Shown in pieces: positions 26,410-36,745 of a stretch of DNA of 64,000 nucleotides. Origin of the DNA: Caprimulgus europaeus (Eukaryota; Chordata; Aves; Caprimulgiformes; Caprimulgidae); assembly GCA_907165065.1 (NCBI GenBank), contig OU015528.1, positions 21,156,015-21,220,014 on the forward strand, given 5' to 3'. Position numbers and translations under genes: made by a program. The notes below the pieces were generated by a model. The model did not search any database and had not been told where the DNA came from. It was given only the letters and a program-made list of their open reading frames with translations. Every line of letters begins with the position of its first letter. Position 1 is the stretch's first letter.

Positions 26410-26640
26410 ACTGGAGCAGGTTCCTGTCAGGACCTGCGGCCCTGTGGAGAGAAGAGCCCACGCTGGAGCAGGTTTGCTGGCAGGACTTGTGACCTCGTGG
26501 GGGACCTGCACTGGAGCAGTCCCTTCCTGAAGGACTGCACCCCATGGAATGGACCCAGGCTGGAGCAGTTCGTGAAGAGCTGTCAGTCATGGGAAGTTCG
26601 TGGAGGACTGTCTCCCGTGAGAGGGACCCCACGCTGGTGT
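26410..26640 (+). repeat. Minisatellite-like array within the LTR, units of about 48 bp
   Basis: Four full tggagcag-headed units plus a degenerate fifth (tggtgtgg), spaced by about 48-70 bases. Each carries a form of 'ggac(t)tg' and 'gtg/atgg'. The minus-strand LTR at 21,371 has a similar array, so it appears to be a property of this LTR family. Confidence 0.75.
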
Positions 26641-27770
26641 GGGGGAAGGAATCCTCCCCCTGAGGAGGAAGGAGCAGCAGAAACAAAGTGTGAGGAACTG
26701 ACCCCAACCCCATTCCCTGTTCCCCTGTGCTGCTCGGGGACGAGGTGGCAATCAGGAGAGAAGTTAAGCCTGGGAAAAAGAAAGGGGTGTGAGGAGGTGT
26801 TTTAAGATTTGGTTTTATTTCTCATCCTCTTGTCTGACTGGTAATAAATTGAAATTCATTTTTCCCCAAGTCAAGTTCATGGAGGACTGTCTCGCGTGAA
26901 AGGGATCCCATGCTGGAGCAGGGGAAGAGCGTGAGAAGTCTTTCCACTGAGGAGGAAGGAATGGCAGAGATAACGTGTATTGGGTCTGGCTGAGATGGAG
27001 TTTATTTTCCCCATAGCAGCCCTCAGAGTGCTGTGTTTTGTATTAGTAGCTAGAAAGGTGTTAATAACACACCAGTGTTTTAGTTGCTACTGAGCCATGC
27101 TAGCACAGCACCAAGGCTGCCTCTCCAACATTTTCCCACCCTCCAGTAGGCTGGGGGTGGGGAAAACCTTGGGAAGGGGCATAGCCAGGACAGCTGACCC
27201 AAACTGACCAAAGGGATATTTCGTACCTTATGAGGTCTGCTCAGAAAGAAAAGCATGAGGAATAGAAGGGGAAGGGCGGGCATTTGTTATTTCCATTTGT
27301 CCTCCGGTGTAACTGCAAAGCGTATGAAGCCCTGCTTCCCGGGAAGTGGCCAAACATCGCCTGCTGATGGGAAGTAGAGAATAAATATTTTGTTCTTTTG
27401 CTTCTGTGCGTGCAGCTTTGCTTTGCTTCTATTAAACTGTCTTTGTCTCAACCCATGAGTTTGGGGTTTTTGTTCCATCTTGTTTTTCCCCCTCCCCATC
27501 TTGCTGAGGAGGGGGGTGATAGAGTGGCTTGGTGGGCTCCTGGCAGTCAGGCAAGGTAAACCTGCCACAGCATGATGAACTGACTGCAACCTCTATTCCC
27601 TGTCCCCCTGTGCCACTGTTGGGGGTGAGGAGATAGAGAAATCAGGCACAAAGTTGAGCCCAGGAAGAAGGCAGGGGTGGGAGGAAGGTGTTTTTAAAAT
27701 CTGTTTTTATTTCTTATTATCCTATTCTGATTCTATTGGCAACAACTTATATTTTTTCTCCCCAAATCAA
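26595..27770 (+). repeat. Tandem duplication of the LTR 3' block, second copy split by the nested LTR
   Basis: Copy A spans about 26,595-26,873. Copy B is 26,874-26,977 plus about 27,575-27,770. Shared landmarks in order are 'ggaggactgtctc', 'gaggaggaagga', 'aactgac', 'tccctgt', 'aagaa', 'ggtgtttt', 'ttttatttct' and 'ccccaa(g/a)tcaagt'. The polyadenylation signal is intact in copy A but mutated in copy B (caacaactt where A has aataaatt). Confidence 0.75.
26978..27569 (+). mobile_element. Second solo LTR nested in the first
   Basis: A different LTR type begins tattgggtctggctgagatg and ends 'ggtaaacctgccaca'. The TG start has apparently become TA. The flanks acgtg (26,973-26,977) and gcatg (27,570-27,574) differ by two transitions and both align to aagtg at the matching place in copy A of the host LTR, which supports a decayed 5-bp target-site duplication. 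It has a candidate polyadenylation signal aataaa at 27,380-27,385. No viral genes are present. It inserted after the host LTR's 3' block was duplicated. Confidence 0.8.
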
Positions 27771-30245
27771 GTCTATTTTACGTGTGACCATAACTGGTGA
27801 GTGATCCCTCCCTGTCTTTGTCTTGACCCATGAACCTTTTGTTATACTTTCTCCTCCCCATCCCACCAAGGGGAAAGAGGAGGGAGTAAGCAGCTGCACC
27901 GTGCTTAGTTACCAGCTGGGCCTAAACCATGACTTGTCTGACTACTTAATGTGCTCATTTATGTCTGAGATCATCTGCAATTTCAATGTCAAAACCGAAA
28001 ACATGTATTTTGAAGTGTGTGATCTTATTCTAATCCTCTGTCAGAAGACCTTTTAAAATACAACACCTCTATCCAATTGCCAAGAGTTTGTACGGGCACT
28101 AGCTGCAGACAATGGACAGAATGAGTGGTGTCTCAGCCAGAGACTGCATGGGATTGACATTAGCAGAAATCTCTGTTTAATGAAATAAACACTATTTCTT
28201 TGTTTAGCTGAATTTACCTGAAATATTTCTGGACTTGACAGAAATTTGGAATAAGATTGTGAATGAAAAATAGACATGTTTATGAAGCAAAAATGTAACA
28301 GAAATATTTTCAGACTGATTCTAGCTGTTACCTTATGTATTCAAATCTGAGGCATTCTCATGTAAAAAATCCACACATACTAAACATCTGTATATTGCCA
28401 TTTCTGTTTTACTAGATTTCCAAGGGGGAAATCTTCCTTAAGCTGAAAAAACACGGTTTATTTTGAACAGTACAAGGATCTCACATTTCACATACTGGTT
28501 TTTTTTCTTTAGCAAATTATAAAAGTTCATTCTATTTGCTAGATGCATCTTATACAATTCAGAAAACATACTTTTGGATTAAATGTAAGATCTCAACAAA
28601 CCTGAACATGCCTTCAAATGTTTCTTTCTTAATTGCTTGGATGTCTTGTCTGGCATAGTGCTTATGATCATTCCTTTAGAGAAATGTCCCTCAGTCACTC
28701 TAAGTAGATGGCAAGGTGATCAGCCTGGCTATTGGAGTTACATTCTTATGGCTTTGAAAAGCAATTGCTATTTTGTGTCTATGTATGGAGAGCGTGAATT
28801 CTACTCTGCCACACACTTTTGCAATAAATGGATCTAAGGTGAACTGTGATGATCGTGCTGCAAGTGGGATTCAACTTCTACAGCAACATCAGTCTGAAAT
28901 GGCAACCAAGGTCAACAAATCTACCCCCCTGTACTAGCAGGCAGCTGCAGAGTCCCAAATGGGCTAAAAAAAACCCCTGCTTCCCGCTGTAATACTGCCC
29001 AAGATTTTATTGGAAACAAAAAATATATACAATTTAAAAAAAAAAACAACCTGTAATGACCTACAGAAAGGAAGTGGGATAAATCAAAGTTATTGCTAAT
29101 ATTGTAGGTTACAGCATAGCAGGATTTGGACAAAGACTGTGTCTTTCAATGTAGAGGAACACAACAAAACAAACAAAATACCCCCTAACCATTCCACTTG
29201 GATTAGGGGAAAAAATCTTTCTAATCCTAAATCTGGCCACCAGTTTAACTATAAGCTTACTTCAAGTGGCACCAGGAGCAGTGCAGCATTGTGCTTTTGC
29301 ATCCTGTCTAGACACGTGGCCTATTTCCAGTTGGCTGCTCAGTCAGTAAAGGAACAGAAGTCAAACCAAAAAACACTAGGAACCAATTTATACATCAAGA
29401 GAGAAAAGGAAAAAAATACTCCTTCTTGTCCCAAAGGCAGCCAGCAAATGCGCTAAAACACAGGATTAATATAATTTGATATATGTCACAAGCAAGCAGT
29501 GATCCAATTTCCTTTCAAAACTGCTTGGAGAGTTGGACCCAAAGATTCACGTCTGTCCAAGGCTGCATTGGGTATTGGAAGGCACAGCTTTCAAAACATT
29601 GTTGTGCAAGTATAAATTCTCACTCTGGAAAAAAGAGAAGCTTTTATCTCTGCAGAACTAAATACTGATCTAAAGAGACATTTCAAAATCTTAAGTCAGC
29701 AAAATAAGTACCCTGTGCCCGGGATCTGCTGGTAGCTGGTCATCTGGGAAATGGAGTCAGAGAACAGACACGCAGGCAGAGGAACTGGGAGCAAGGGCTT
29801 CACAGCAGCATGCACAGTGCTCTGTCAAAGCCTTCCACAAAAGGTCCATGGCCTTCTGTCTCCATATCACATATTAAGATTCATTGCTTTGACACACTAT
29901 TACTCAGAAGTCCAGGACACAAGAAGATGTATCAGTAGGATTGGGTGCTTGACTGGCTTTCTAGGAAGTCTCATTTGACATTCTAGACACCACAATTAAA
30001 TTCTGTCATCGGAGACATTTTACAACAATAGAAAGAGAGAAAGTAGTGGGGATCATAGCAAAATGTGATCTGTACTTATCTGGAGACATGAGAGGTTTTT
30101 TTTTATTTCTGTAGCATCCTGAACACTCTTTTCTGATGTATATACTTTGCTTTTATGGTCTATTAACCTTATCATTTCCTATCTGATTGCATAGGTTAAT
30201 CAAATATAAAATCTATAGAAGATGAAGATATTGCCCATGTATTTA

Positions 30246-30272
30246 TGTATGTGTGTGTATCTGTGTGTGTGC
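30246..30272. repeat. Short (GT)n microsatellite
   Basis: Two GT runs of 4-5 units interrupted by ATC. Low purity suggests an old, stable locus. Confidence 0.7.
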
Positions 30273-30369
30273 ATTTGTGGGTAGGAAAAAAAAGAGCAAA
30301 TTGTTTTTATTTCTTCTAACTTGTGAAAAAAATATCCATTACTTTTATTGGAGTTAATATTTGTTTCAA

Positions 30370-30600
30370 AGAGTATTATTTGTGTTGTAGCAGTGCCTAC
30401 AATTCCAACTAGAGATAAAGGCCCCTACTTGGCATGTGCAGTCCATGTCTATGACAAAAAGCCTGCCCTATCCCAAAACCTTACCATCTGCACAGTTAAT
30501 GGGAGATAACAGTGGATACAATAGGTAGGAGCAGAATGAAGAAATGGAGACACAGTTTAATCAGTGCAATAGGCATCAACCTGAAATGAGCCAGAAAGAT
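30370..30600. repeat. Possible ancient amniote interspersed repeat (MIR/CR1-tail type)
   Basis: Beginning at 'tattatttgtgttgtagcag' and continuing through 'tgcctacaattccaactaga' and 'gataaaggcccc', then 'gcctgccctatcccaaaacc' and 'gaaatggagacacag', the order matches a widespread reptile/bird repeat that I recall. Divergence is high and family assignment needs a masking search. Confidence 0.4.
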
Positions 30601-30812
30601 CTTGCAGTACTTACTCAAGGCAAAGTGTTCTGTTACCTTCCCACACCCCTGTTTCAGCTTGTGTAGAAGGAAATCCCTTCAGAAAGGTCATCCCTCTTTC
30701 TGGCCATCGTTTCTGGTCAATGATATCAATGAAAAAAGAAGAACTATTACTCTGTAGTATGTACATATTGCAAAAAGAAGGGTTTACCCTGATCAGCATG
30801 ATCATGATAATT

Positions 30813-30826
30813 AAAAAAAAAAAAAA
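30813..30826. repeat. Poly-A run
   Basis: Fourteen consecutive A. No retroposed sequence was recognised upstream, so it is not called a retroposon tail. Confidence 0.6.
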
Positions 30827-33800
30827 GGCTTTCTATATAAATAATATTTTAGATTTCAAAAGATAGTAATGCAATTGGCAATAGAAAAGGAAAGATATCC
30901 CAAAGGAAAGGCGACGTATAGTCAGGTTTGCTAGAAAATTAGTACATGTTCACTCCCACTAGATAGGACAAGATAGTTCAGGAAAATAGTAATTTTCTTT
31001 ATACATATTTAATACTGTCAACTTGAATATAGCTTAGATTGGTTATAGCTAAAAGTCTTATTCAGTGCATGAGATGTGTGGTAAATGTTGACTTATGATG
31101 CATTTTTATTTATTTCCTTTTGATGGCAGATAATGTTCCCTCAAACCAATTTCTACAAAACTATTTTCACACTACCAAAGTTACAAAGGCTGACCAGAAG
31201 TCATCTCTTAGTTTGTCTCTTCAGACAGTTTAGCAGTTGCCAACCTGTTGAAAATTTCATAAATGAATATATTTTGTAGTAAAAATTATTTCTAGATAGG
31301 AGAAAAATAATTTGCCATAATTCAAAAGCTAACACGTGCCTTTAATTTTAAATGTGTTGCATTCTTGAAAAATTAAAAAAATAAACTTTTAACTTCTCAA
31401 AAAATAGACTACTTCTTTGATTTTATAAATCAAAAATATATTTTTCAAAATATGTCTCAATAAAAGAGATTTTCCCTGTACATTTAATATATAGGTAGTG
31501 ACTTACGAATTATAGCTCTTAAACACCAACTTGGATAGCCAACATCCCCAAATAGATAGGCAGTGCACAGAGTGAGAAAATGCCTTCCATCTCCTTCTGG
31601 ACAACCTTTTCCAAGGGCTTCCTGATAAATGAGAAGAAAAAGGTTTCAGAAAATGTATTTTTTTCCCATGGGTTGGAGGTAGATTTTTACTGAATTCACT
31701 ATTTCCTGAGTTCACATATGATAATGAACTGCAGATTTCCCTAGCAGTAGTACCACAGCAGCTGAGATTGTGTACTTCATGTTCCCCTGGTCCTCTTCAT
31801 GCTATCCTGCTGCTCAGCCTGCTTCTCCTGAGGGCCCCCACGCATGGCGTGCCATCAGGAATGTATCTTACAGAAACATACTTGGAGCAGTGATGAGAAC
31901 ATAGCAGAAAGAACATGCTGGCAAACTCGTATTTCTTTTATTTATTGAATGTAGGGAAATCTCGCTACAATTGCAGCTATATAGAACAATAATATACCAT
32001 CCAGACCTCAGCTTATACACGTATGTAGCAAATTCAAAACAGCACATAATCAGTAATCCAATACTTGGAGTCCATAATACCACAGTATGATGCAGGGGCT
32101 AATCGAGGTCCAAATGTGGGTGAGGTTTGTCTGAGGACATACACGTGACTGCAGAAAGACATCGCTTTCTGGCTATTTCTTGAAGCTGAAAACAACCCTT
32201 TCCAAAATATATAGTTTTGCATACATGTTGAGGAAAGGAAGACATGTGCCATTCATTTGATGAAAAGATGGACTAATTGTCAGGCAGCCAGATGGCAAAA
32301 TACAAACTATAATTCACAGACAAGCATTCTGCACAGATCAACACCTCTCGCGTGGCTCCCACACCCCAAGCAGTAACAACACAGAGCTGCAGAAATGAAA
32401 CGTTGCAAGGGTCTCAATAAGCCATCTAATCCATCTTCTTGCATTCAGCAAGGAAATTATGGGTCAGTGCAATACAATTTAATTCCACAGAAAGACTGTA
32501 TGAGCAAAAGGTTTCAATAATTAAAAATTCCTTCACATGCAAAATGGGCAACAAACCCAAAACCTTAAGAAATTAACTGAAAACCAAACCACAAAACCCC
32601 CAAACCTCAGAAGAGGAAATAACCACAACACACATCCTGATTGCTGCAGACACATGTGTCTCTTTAATGTGGTTACAAGCAGAGCATGCAATGGGAACCT
32701 TTTATGGCACATGGGATCTTTCACACACATACTGAGCAAACCAAAAAATATATTTCTATAACATGTGCAAAAAACCCAGGATCTGACACAGACTGTAAAA
32801 TAAGCTTTGCTGTAATCACAGAATGCAGTATGATGGACAAGTTAGAAGAACCTGAATAGAATATGATCAGCATTCACCACAAATCAGTGCCAAGAAAAGG
32901 CAACTGATGAATCTACACAGGCAGGGATGCAGCTGCCGTGAGCTGAGTGAATGTGTTCCTGCCGTGCCACAGCACACAGACCACAAGCTGTCCTGGGCAC
33001 TGTCAGCAAGGAAGCGGTCCCAGATCCTACAAACACTTGTAAATATTATCCTCATAGAAATTAATCTAAAACTCTTTTAAAGGACTGTAACTCCTACGCC
33101 TGCTCAGGACCCAGACACTCATAAGTCAGGGGTCTTCCTTGTGTAACTCTTGATTTGCACAAGCACACCTGAGAAACGTTGCTGCAGCACTCTACACTCT
33201 GGGGATCAGTTTTAGGTTTGTCTGCCTTCATGTCCCAGTTCTCAGTACGTGACACACCACCTGCTGAGTGCTGAGGACAAATGAGAGAGTATGACCTCTT
33301 ACTGTACTTAGTGTTTTTTAATTAATTCCATATTTCTGCACTAGGTTCTATAAAACAGAATAGGGTATGGTGCAAGCCTTCTTATGCATTCATAATTGTC
33401 AGCAGAGAATATATTTGGGGTTATCTGCTCTGTGTTCAGAAAAGTAAAAAAGGAATCAGAATATATGTACTTAATTAGTGCAGTCTCCGAACAGAATTCC
33501 CAATTAACATACACAATAGTCTCTTTCAAAGAACTGCTGTTGTTTCTGTTTCTTACATTTGCTGGGTTTTTTTTTACCTCCCTAGATTAGAGAAAGCAAG
33601 ATAGGAATCTTAAGCTTCTTTCCTTTGAAAATGTTACTGGTGAACACTGACCAGAGTCACTTCTATTCTGGCGATGGTGTTAGACAGGAGGCCTAGCTTT
33701 CAAAGAGCACTGGCCTCTTTAGCAGCTCTCCAAGGACACACATCAAGGGATGCCCGGCAAGAATGGCACCGTTTGCATTCTCAAGGGCTTCACCTGCGCA

Positions 33801-34580
33801 GCTTTTTGGTGCCCTCCCACATGAACTGTGGATGACAAAGTCCGCTCGGCAGTAAACACAGCTCAGCCTCCTGAAAGTTCAACGCTCATGGAGAACATGA
33901 AGCCAGCAGGAGTATGGTGGGCACTGTGGGTATCCTCGACTGCAGACATCGGCTGCCTGGTTCTGCAAGTTAGTGGGTTTTGCCTGTCACCTTCAGACCC
34001 AAATCCAGTGCAGTTATCTGATCAAATGCCTGGAAAGGTACTCTAGCAGAACACTGCAACTAGATCTTTCCCTGTGACAGCTGATAAGGAAAGGAAAGCT
34101 TTTAACCTTTGAAATTTAGCCTTCATGCATTTGTAGAACTCCTGTGGCTATCAGTGGGTGTTAAGGATTTTTCTCCTGGCTGGGGCTTTGAAATTTAACT
34201 TTCTATAAGAATTGGAAATATAGGCATGTACCTCTTCTTTGCATCTACATTTACAAACTGACATGCTTGCAATATTTTGTGACACAATTATATAATGAAA
34301 AAGCAAAGTATATCAATGAACTGAACACATAAAATGTGGGAAATACATTTGTGCATGCATATACAGTATGAATAGGAAATTTAACTACATTTTCTACAAG
34401 AATTACTGAACTGTTGCTAGTAGATTTATTTAAATTAACCTGCCTACATGATATTTAATATTGGGAAGCAATAAGGAAGGAAATGTCATTTTCTCAGCTG
34501 ATATATAGCTATCTTTCATATTCAGATTCTGCTGGAATGTTAATTGGAAATTTGAATTTCAGGCCCTTGTTAATAGACAA

Positions 34581-36745
34581 TAGAATCATAGAATGGTTAG
34601 GGTTGGAAGGGACCTTAAAGGTCATCTAGTTCCACACCCGCTGCCATGAGCAGGGACACCTTCCACTAGATCAGGTTGCTCAAAGCCTCATCCAACCTGG
34701 CCTTGAACACTTCCAGGGATGGGGCATCCACCACTTCTCTGGGCAACCTGTGCCAGTGTCTCACCACCCTCACAGTGAAGAATTTCTCCCTAATATCTAA
34801 TCTAAACCCACCCTCTTTCAGCTTAAAGCCATTCTCCCTTGTCCTGTCATTAACTGCCCTTGTAAAAAGTCCTTCCCCAGCTTTCCTGTAGGCCCCCTTC
34901 AGGTATTGGAAGGCCGCTATAAGATCTCCCCGGAGCCTTCTCTTCTCCAGGCTGAACAGCCCCAACTCTCTCAGCCTGTCCTCATAGGAGAGGTGCTCCA
35001 GCACCTGGATCATCGTCATGGCCCTTCTCTGGACTTGTTGTAGCTGGTTGATGTCTTTCTTGTGTTGGGGTCTCCCAACACAAGAACTGGACACAGTACT
35101 CCAGGTGGGGCCTTACGAGAGTGGAATAGAGGGGGAGAATCACCTCCCTCGACCTGCTGGCCACGCTTCTCTTGATGCAGCCCAGGATATGGTTGGCCTT
35201 CTGGGCTGCAAGCGCACATGGCCGGCTCATGTTGAGCTTCTCGTCCACCACCAGTCCCAAGTCCTTCTCTTCAGAACTGGTCTCAAGCCACTCATCGCCC
35301 AGCCTGTATTTGTGCTTGGGGTTGCCCTGACCCAGATGCAGGACCTTGCACTTGGCCTTGCTGAACTTCATGAGGTTAGCACAGACTCACCTCTCAAGCC
35401 TGTCAAGGTCCCTCTGGATGGCATCCCGTCCCTCCAGTGTGTCAAACACACCACACAGCTTGGTGTTGTCAGCAAACTTGCTGAGGGTGCACTCAATTCC
35501 CCTGTCCATGTCTCTGACAAAGATGTTGAAGAGCACCAGTCCCAATACCGAACCTTGAGGGACACCACTCATCACTGGTTTCCACTCAGACATTGAGCTG
35601 TTGACCACAACTCTTTGAGTGTGACCATCCAGCCGGTTCCTTATCCTCCGAGTGGTCCATCCATCCAACCCACTTGTTTCCAATTTGGAGATAAGAATGC
35701 CACGTGGGACGGTGTCAAACACCTTGAACAACTCCAGGTAGATGACATCAGTTGCTTTAGCCTTGTCCACCAAAGTTGTAACCCCATCATAAAAGGCCAC
35801 CAGATTGGTCAGGCACGATTTGCCCTTGGTGAAGCCATGTTGGTTGTCACCAATCACCTCATTCTTCATGTGCCTTAGCATAGTTTCTAGGAGTATCTGC
35901 TCCATGATCTTGCCCGGCACTGAGGTGAGACTGACCGGCCTGTAGTTCCCCGAGTCTTCCTTGTTACCCTTTTTAAAAATGGGGGTTATGTTCCCCTTTT
36001 TCCAGCCTGCGGGAACTTCACCAGACTGCCAGGACTTCTCAAATATGATGGATAGAGGCTTTGCAACTTCATCCACCAGTTGCCCCAGGACCCGTGGATG
36101 CATCCCATCAGGTCACATGGACTTATGCACCTTCAGGTTCCTTAGGTGCTCCCAAACCTGATCTTTTACAATGGGCAGCTTTTCATTCTCCTGGACCCAT
36201 CCTTGGATTTGCAGGACTTGGGCAGTGTGGCACGAGTCCTTGCCAGTAAAGACTGAGGCAAAAAAGTCATTGAGCACCTCAGCCTTCTCAATGTCCCAGG
36301 TGACCAGGTCTCCTGTTGCCTTCCGGAGAGGGCCCACATTTTCCCTAGTTTTCCTTTTCTCCCCAACATACCTATAGAAGCTTTTTTTGTTGCCCTTGAC
36401 ATCTCTGGCCAAATTTAATTCTATCAGGGCCTTGGCTTTCCTAACCAGATCCCTGGCTTCTCGGGCAATTTCTCTGTATTCCTCCCAGGTTACCCATCCT
36501 TCCTTCCACCCTCTATAGGCTTCCTTCTTGATCCTAAGTTTGTTCAGGATCTTCGTATCAATCCATGCAGGCCTCCTGCTGTTTTTGCTTGTCTTCCTCT
36601 TTGTTGGGATGCATAGTTCCTGAGCTTGGAAGAAGAGATCTTTGAGTATGTTCCAACTGTCCTGCACCCCTCTTCCTTCCAGGAATTAATCCCATGGTAC
36701 GTGACCAAGCAGATCCCTTAAGAGGTCAATGAGATTGAGGTGATA
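34581..36745 (-). mobile_element. CR1 LINE, 5'-truncated copy 2
   Basis: On the minus strand this copy covers the linker after the endonuclease, the whole reverse transcriptase, the C-terminal domain and the 3' UTR. Its 3' end lies at 34,581, where the plus strand reads tagaatcatagaatggttag, the reverse complement of the CR1 terminal octamer repeats. The 5' truncation point is near 36,745: the protein-like match fades just upstream of 'DLLG..PWD'. It is about 2.2 kb and overlaps copy 1 over about 1.3 kb in inverted orientation. Confidence 0.93.
34669..36667 (-). pseudogene. CR1 ORF2 remnant: reverse transcriptase and C-terminal domain
   Basis: Reading down from 36,667, a first open part holds the linker ('[20 protein letters not shown]', then '[15 protein letters not shown]') and ends at a TGA at 36,113-36,115. 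The same frame then resumes with '[20 protein letters not shown]', '[20 protein letters not shown]', '[18 protein letters not shown]' and '[15 protein letters not shown]'. The catalytic box, FADD in active CR1, reads FADN. A second TGA lies at 35,387-35,389 in place of a tryptophan codon; the frame then runs to about 35,090, where a frameshift occurs. The remaining C-terminus ('VLEHLSYEDRLRELGLFSLE') is open to its natural stop. Two stops, one frameshift and an altered active site make it inactive. Confidence 0.9.

Larger units (their letters stand above)
25900..27933 (+). mobile_element. Solo LTR of an avian endogenous retrovirus, host of a nested LTR
   Basis: The LTR starts tgttgggtttgcatgg at 25,900 and ends at about 27,933 with 'gggcctaaaccatgac'. 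The flanks 25,895-25,899 (ttgtg) and 27,934-27,938 (ttgtc) agree at four of five bases, fitting a 5-bp target-site duplication. Inside are a 99-bp tandem duplication (26,034-26,231), a block of units of about 48 bp each beginning with tggagcag (about 26,410-26,640), and a roughly 280-300-bp 3' block present twice. A polyadenylation signal aataaa lies at 26,843-26,848. Without the nested LTR and its target duplication the length is about 1.44 kb. No viral coding frames are present, so it is a relic with at most promoter potential. ERV class is not assigned with confidence. Confidence 0.85.
27939..34580. other. AT-rich non-coding DNA, gene desert part 4
   Basis: No recognised gene. It contains a GT-rich microsatellite at 30,246-30,272, a suspected ancient repeat at 30,370-30,600 and a 14-base A run at 30,813-30,826. 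A short stretch near 32,390-32,440 faintly resembles a CR1 3' end but is too degenerate to call. Confidence 0.5.

Noticed and set aside
26389-26805. 138-codon plus-strand open frame
   Set aside because: It runs through the tandem array and 3' block of the LTR; openness comes from the GC-rich repeat units.
32390-32440. String 'ccatctaatccatcttcttg' resembling a CR1 3' end
   Set aside because: Only about 20 bases match loosely, and flanking CR1 landmarks are missing.
35018-35596. 192-codon plus-strand open frame
   Set aside because: Antisense to the CR1 reverse transcriptase on the minus strand; a shadow of that coding sequence.
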